Shown here one piece after another: positions 9,000 through 11,301 of a DNA stretch of 11,301 nt. The notes below the pieces were generated by a model. The model saw only the letters and a list, made by a program, of their open reading frames with translations. It had not been told where the DNA came from and made no database searches. The stretch spans positions 1 through 11,301 of the forward strand of contig SBGC01000024.1 in NCBI GenBank assembly GCA_006226985.1, in the 5' to 3' direction. The stretch is from Bacillota bacterium. GTDB lineage: Bacteria; Bacillota_I; Bacilli_A; Acholeplasmatales; Acholeplasmataceae. A program made the position numbers and the translations under genes. The first letter of the stretch is position 1. Each line of letters opens with the position of its first letter.

Positions 9000-10438
9000 G
9001 GTTTCACCTTCGTTTCTTTTAAAAGTATGGGTGTATTTAGGTCATAATAATTAATTTTAGTGACATCTTGTTTTGTTTCTTTAGCAATAATTCTAAGAAC
9101 TGTTGATTCACAATAACCACCTTGACAAAGACCAGCACCAGCGCGCGCACGTTTTTTAATACCTTTAATCGTATCAGAACCAAGAGGTTTATGAATAGCA
9201 TCAATGATGTCTTTTTCAGTAATTTGTTCACATTTACAAACGATTCTACCATAGCGTGGATCTTCTTTAATCAGTTTTTTTTGTGTCTCTAAATCCATAT
9301 GATGAAACATATGTAATCTCTTTCTGATGGGGTTATAATTTGCTTTTTCAATAAGTTCATGACGTTCTTTAATCAATGAAACAACATATTCAGCAATCGC
9401 AGGAGCAGCAGTAAGTCCTGGTGAATCAATTCCTGCTACATGGAAAAAGTTTTTATACTCTTTTGATTCTTGTATGAAAAAGTCTTTATAAGTGCTACTT
9501 GCACGAATACCTGCAAATGTTCTTATGTTACGATCAAAAGGAATGTTTGGTGAAAGTAGTTTGGCATCCTTTACTATTTTTGCTAATCCTTGAGCAGAAC
9601 TTGATAAATCATTTCGATCAAGAATCTCTTCAGATGTAGGACCAACAAGGATATTACCATGAACTTGAGGAACTAAAAGAACTCCTTTTCCAGCAGAAGT
9701 TGGAAGAGGATATATAACATGGTTGATGAAACCTTTGACTCTGCGGTCAAGTACAAAATATTCTCCTTTTCTAGGCATTATTTTGTATGGAACATGTGTT
9801 TCAATCATGGAAGCAATGATATCACTAAAAACACCAGATGCATTAATAATTCCTTTACTCTTGATGGAGTTTCCATTTCGTAAAGAAATATGATAATTAT
9901 TTTGCTCATAATTAATGGCAACTACCTCACTATTAAGTTTAAGTTCAACACCATTTTCCATTGCATTTTCCATTGCTGCAAATGCAACTTCCCATGGGAA
10001 CGTCACTTTTGTTGATGGAAGTGATAATGCACTAGTTATGTCCTTTGATAATTGAGGTTCTAGCGTTAAAGCAGATTCTTTTGAGATTAATTCAATATGC
10101 TTAACACCATTTGCTATACCGCGTTGATAGAGTATTTTTAATTGTTCATCTTGCTCGCTAGAGTGAGCGACAACGAGTGCTCCTGTATAGAGTAAAGGTA
10201 TATCCAGTTCTTTTTCCAAAGTTTCATACATTTGGTTACCTAATACACATAGTTTGGCTTTTAATGTGTTTTCTTCTGGATCATGACCTGAGTGAATAAT
10301 TGCACTATTTGCAACTGTTTGGTGATTTGCAACATCGTTTTCTTTTTCTAGCAGTAACACTTTTAATTCATAGCGAGATAACGCTCTTGCGATGGTTGTT
10401 CCAACGATACCGCTTCCTATAATGACGTAATCATACAT
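8996..10438 (-). CDS. glpA: Glycerol-3-phosphate dehydrogenase GlpA-like, with C-terminal BFD [2Fe-2S] domain
   Basis: The 480-residue protein is a DAO-family flavoenzyme: IIGSGIVGTTIARAL (6-20) binds FAD, ANSAIIHSGHDP follows near 43-54, and the substrate domain runs to about residue 355. The C-terminal part is a BFD-like domain with Cys401, Cys403, Cys438 and Cys443 (CKC...CQGGYC), the ligand set for [2Fe-2S]. It should oxidise sn-glycerol-3-phosphate to dihydroxyacetone phosphate and hand electrons to the coupled oxidoreductase. It is an O2-independent type, not the peroxide-forming GlpO used by many mycoplasmas. An AAGGAGG site at 10446-10452 sets the start. A 14-bp hairpin lies immediately upstream, probably a regulated terminator. 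The catalytic domain also resembles L-2-hydroxyglutarate oxidases (LhgO), but glpK and glpP in the same operon make glycerol-3-phosphate by far the more likely substrate. Confidence 0.92.
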   Translation of the reverse strand: MYDYVIIGSGIVGTTIARALSRYELKVLLLEKENDVANHQTVANSAIIHSGHDPEENTLKAKLCVLGNQMYETLEKELDIPLLYTGALVVAHSSEQDEQLKILYQRGIANGVKHIELISKESALTLEPQLSKDITSALSLPSTKVTFPWEVAFAAMENAMENGVELKLNSEVVAINYEQNNYHISLRNGNSIKSKGIINASGVFSDIIASMIETHVPYKIMPRKGEYFVLDRRVKGFINHVIYPLPTSAGKGVLLVPQVHGNILVGPTSEEILDRNDLSSSAQGLAKIVKDAKLLSPNIPFDRNIRTFAGIRASSTYKDFFIQESKEYKNFFHVAGIDSPGLTAAPAIAEYVVSLIKERHELIEKANYNPIRKRLHMFHHMDLETQKKLIKEDPRYGRIVCKCEQITEKDIIDAIHKPLGSDTIKGIKKRARAGAGLCQGGYCESTVLRIIAKETKQDVTKINYYDLNTPILLKETKVKP

Positions 10439-10458
10439 GGTAAAACCTCCTTATAATT

Positions 10459-10498
10459 AAAAAGAGAAAAAACAAATGAATCGATTGTTTTTTCTCTT
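10459..10498 (-). terminator. Terminator-like hairpin between glpP and glpA, candidate GlpP antitermination site
   Basis: Read on the minus strand, AAGAGAAAAAACAA pairs perfectly over 14 bp with TTGTTTTTTCTCTT around a 9-base loop, and the 3' arm runs into five U in total. Only about six bases then remain before the glpA Shine-Dalgarno site. It ends the glpP message, but sitting directly in front of glpA it must also be read through for the operon to be made. In Bacillus, GlpP with glycerol-3-phosphate allows read-through of just such a leader hairpin. The U tract is short, which would allow leaky or controlled termination. Confidence 0.7.
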
Positions 10499-10512
10499 AG
10501 CTCTTTTTTTGA

Positions 10513-11064
10513 TTAACATTTAATTTGCCATAAGTCTGGATTACTTGTTGTAACAGCAACAGCTTTATGGGCAATACAATTTCTAATTTGTGCTTCATTT
10601 TGTATAAGTCCACCTAACATGATAGGTTGACTTATCTTTTCTCTTAAGTACTCAATAATATCAACAGCAGTAGCAGGTAAGACTTCAAGATAATCAGGTG
10701 AAACCTTTCGAGTAAGTTCAATACTTTGTTCAAGAGATAGTGTGTCCTTTAAGAAAAATCTAAAAATTCCTAGAACACCTCTTTTCTTGCACAACTCAAT
10801 AACTTTTGGTTTACTTGAGATGATGCCATCTACTTTAAGTTTTTGTATTAAGTAGATTGCTCCATATTCATCAGTTGCTAAACCTTTGATAAGTTCTGCA
10901 TGGATTATTACTTTCTTTCCCTTGGCTTTCATGGTGAGAACTAAATCTTCGAGTTGAGCTAATTGGAAATTCATTAATATCCCATATAAGAGGGGTAGGT
11001 CTAGAAATTTTTTCAAGTCCTGATGACTACTAATGGCTGGAATAATTTTTTGTTGTTGAATCAA
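10513..11064 (-). CDS. glpP: Glycerol uptake operon antiterminator GlpP
   Basis: The product is colinear with Bacillus GlpP, a small TIM-barrel-like RNA-binding antiterminator that responds to glycerol-3-phosphate. Recognisable segments are QQKIIPAISSHQDLKKFLD at the N-terminus, DEYGAIYLIQKLKVDGIISS in the middle, SPDYLEVLPA, QPIMLGGLIQNEAQI, and the C-terminal AVAVTTSNPDLW. No ATG fits. The GTG at 11073 has no ribosome site upstream. The TTG at 11064 lies six bases after GAGGTG (11076-11071) and gives 183 residues with an N-terminus like that of the Bacillus protein, so I choose it; the GTG would add three residues. The protein should act on the leader RNA of glp genes, most obviously the hairpin between its own stop and glpA. 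It is the first gene after a strong promoter. Confidence 0.93.
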   Translation of the reverse strand: MIQQQKIIPAISSHQDLKKFLDLPLLYGILMNFQLAQLEDLVLTMKAKGKKVIIHAELIKGLATDEYGAIYLIQKLKVDGIISSKPKVIELCKKRGVLGIFRFFLKDTLSLEQSIELTRKVSPDYLEVLPATAVDIIEYLREKISQPIMLGGLIQNEAQIRNCIAHKAVAVTTSNPDLWQIKC

Positions 11065-11161
11065 TGTAAACACCTCATTTTAATAAAATAAGCAAAGCAA
11101 AATAGCAACATGCATATTTTTAACTTCGCTCGATCTCTATCGTATCTTAAATTATGCATTA
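11065..11161 (-). promoter_or_regulatory. 5' leader of glpP with inverted repeats
   Basis: This untranslated stretch between promoter and glpP holds a 7-bp inverted repeat, ATGCATA (11110-11116) and TATGCAT (11153-11159), whose arms are 36 bases apart. The outer arm spans the predicted start site, so it would work better as a DNA operator than as an RNA stem. Between the arms is a small hairpin, CGAT-CTCT-ATCG (11131-11142). I see no intrinsic terminator and no known riboswitch in the leader. The rest is AT-rich and ends in the GAGGTG ribosome site. Confidence 0.45.
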
Positions 11162-11190
11162 ATTGTATCATTTTTTATGAATATTGTCAA
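11162..11190 (-). promoter_or_regulatory. Sigma-A-type promoter for the glpP-glpA-glpK operon
   Basis: On the minus strand a perfect -35 box TTGACA (11190-11185) is followed, after exactly 17 bases, by a TACAAT -10 box (11167-11162), one mismatch from consensus. The expected transcription start is near 11155, about 90 bases before the glpP start codon. With so strong a promoter, control is more likely to come after initiation (GlpP hairpin) or from a repressor or CcpA-like factor than from an activator. Confidence 0.85.
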
Positions 11191-11245
11191 TAAATCATAC
11201 GAAAAACCTGAGTGATTTTACATAAAAAAAGGAAAGATTAATTAA

Positions 11246-11301
11246 ATGATGAAGTCTTACGATAAAAGTTTGATCATGAAAATAGAAAATACCTATTTAT
11301 A
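11246..11301 (+). CDS. Possible start of a divergent gene, cut by the window edge
   Basis: An ATG at 11246 (with a second ATG directly after it) lies 9 bases after AAAGGAAAG (11228-11236). It opens a frame that stays free of stops to the window end and encodes MMKSYDKSLIMKIENTYL. That is only 18 codons, too few to assign a family. The ribosome-binding site and the position divergent from glpP make a real gene plausible. I could not identify a matching + strand promoter in the gap, so it may equally be chance. Confidence 0.35.
   Translation, partial: MMKSYDKSLIMKIENTYL

Noticed and set aside
11065..11161. Riboswitch in the glpP leader
   Set aside because: There is no known aptamer core (glycine, SAM, T-box and similar) and no terminator or ribosome-site-sequestering stem. 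The repeats are short and one arm lies at or before the start of transcription.
11190..11245. Divergent + strand promoter for the edge gene
   Set aside because: TTGTCA at 11184-11189 has no acceptable -10 box at 16-18 bases, and TTACAT near 11218 is too far away.

Overview
This is an AT-rich window from a fermentative, probably anaerobic, low-GC Gram-positive bacterium. The Acholeplasma/Izemoplasma-like Mollicutes, Erysipelotrichia or Clostridia all fit. TGA is used as a stop codon and tryptophan is written TGG, so this is not a UGA-Trp mycoplasma. Shine-Dalgarno sites are strong (AGGAGG, GAGGGG, AAGGAGG), genes are tightly packed, and the glycerol genes include a Firmicutes-type GlpP antiterminator. 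There is no rRNA, tRNA, CRISPR array, insertion sequence or phage gene. No gap exceeds 300 bases.

Left half, + strand (2-5848). The 3' end of an SLC13/MatC-like anion permease is followed by an acylating aldehyde dehydrogenase with a TSCSSENS active-site segment, then by paralogues of the beta and alpha subunits of succinyl-CoA synthetase. I read these as a sulfoacetaldehyde/sulfoacetate module: sulfoacetaldehyde + CoA + NAD(P)+ gives sulfoacetyl-CoA, and an ADP-forming ligase then gives sulfoacetate + ATP. The permease would move the organosulfonate. This is the SqwD/SqwKL end of the sulfo-transketolase route of sulfoquinovose breakdown. The reverse direction, sulfoacetate use, is chemically possible. 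The substrate is inferred; the enzyme families are clear. A hairpin terminator follows, then two overlapping GntR/UTRA regulators, the second with a degenerate DNA-binding wing.

Right half, - strand (11190 back to 5872). A near-consensus promoter drives glpP. A terminator-like hairpin then lies just in front of glpA. After it come three translationally coupled genes: GlpA fused to a BFD-type [2Fe-2S] domain, a pyridine-nucleotide/FAD oxidoreductase, and a four-cysteine DUF1667 protein. Glycerol kinase is last. Together they phosphorylate glycerol and oxidise glycerol-3-phosphate to dihydroxyacetone phosphate, with electrons passing along an iron-sulfur/flavin relay. The GlpP gene and the hairpin suggest control by antitermination. 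The two halves converge on one bidirectional terminator (5849-5873). At the right edge a new + strand gene may begin divergently from glpP.

One idea joining the halves is that plant sulfolipid head groups (sulfoquinovosyl glycerol) release both sulfoquinovose and glycerol. No sulfoquinovosidase, transketolase or isomerase is visible here, so this depends on the flanking sequence.
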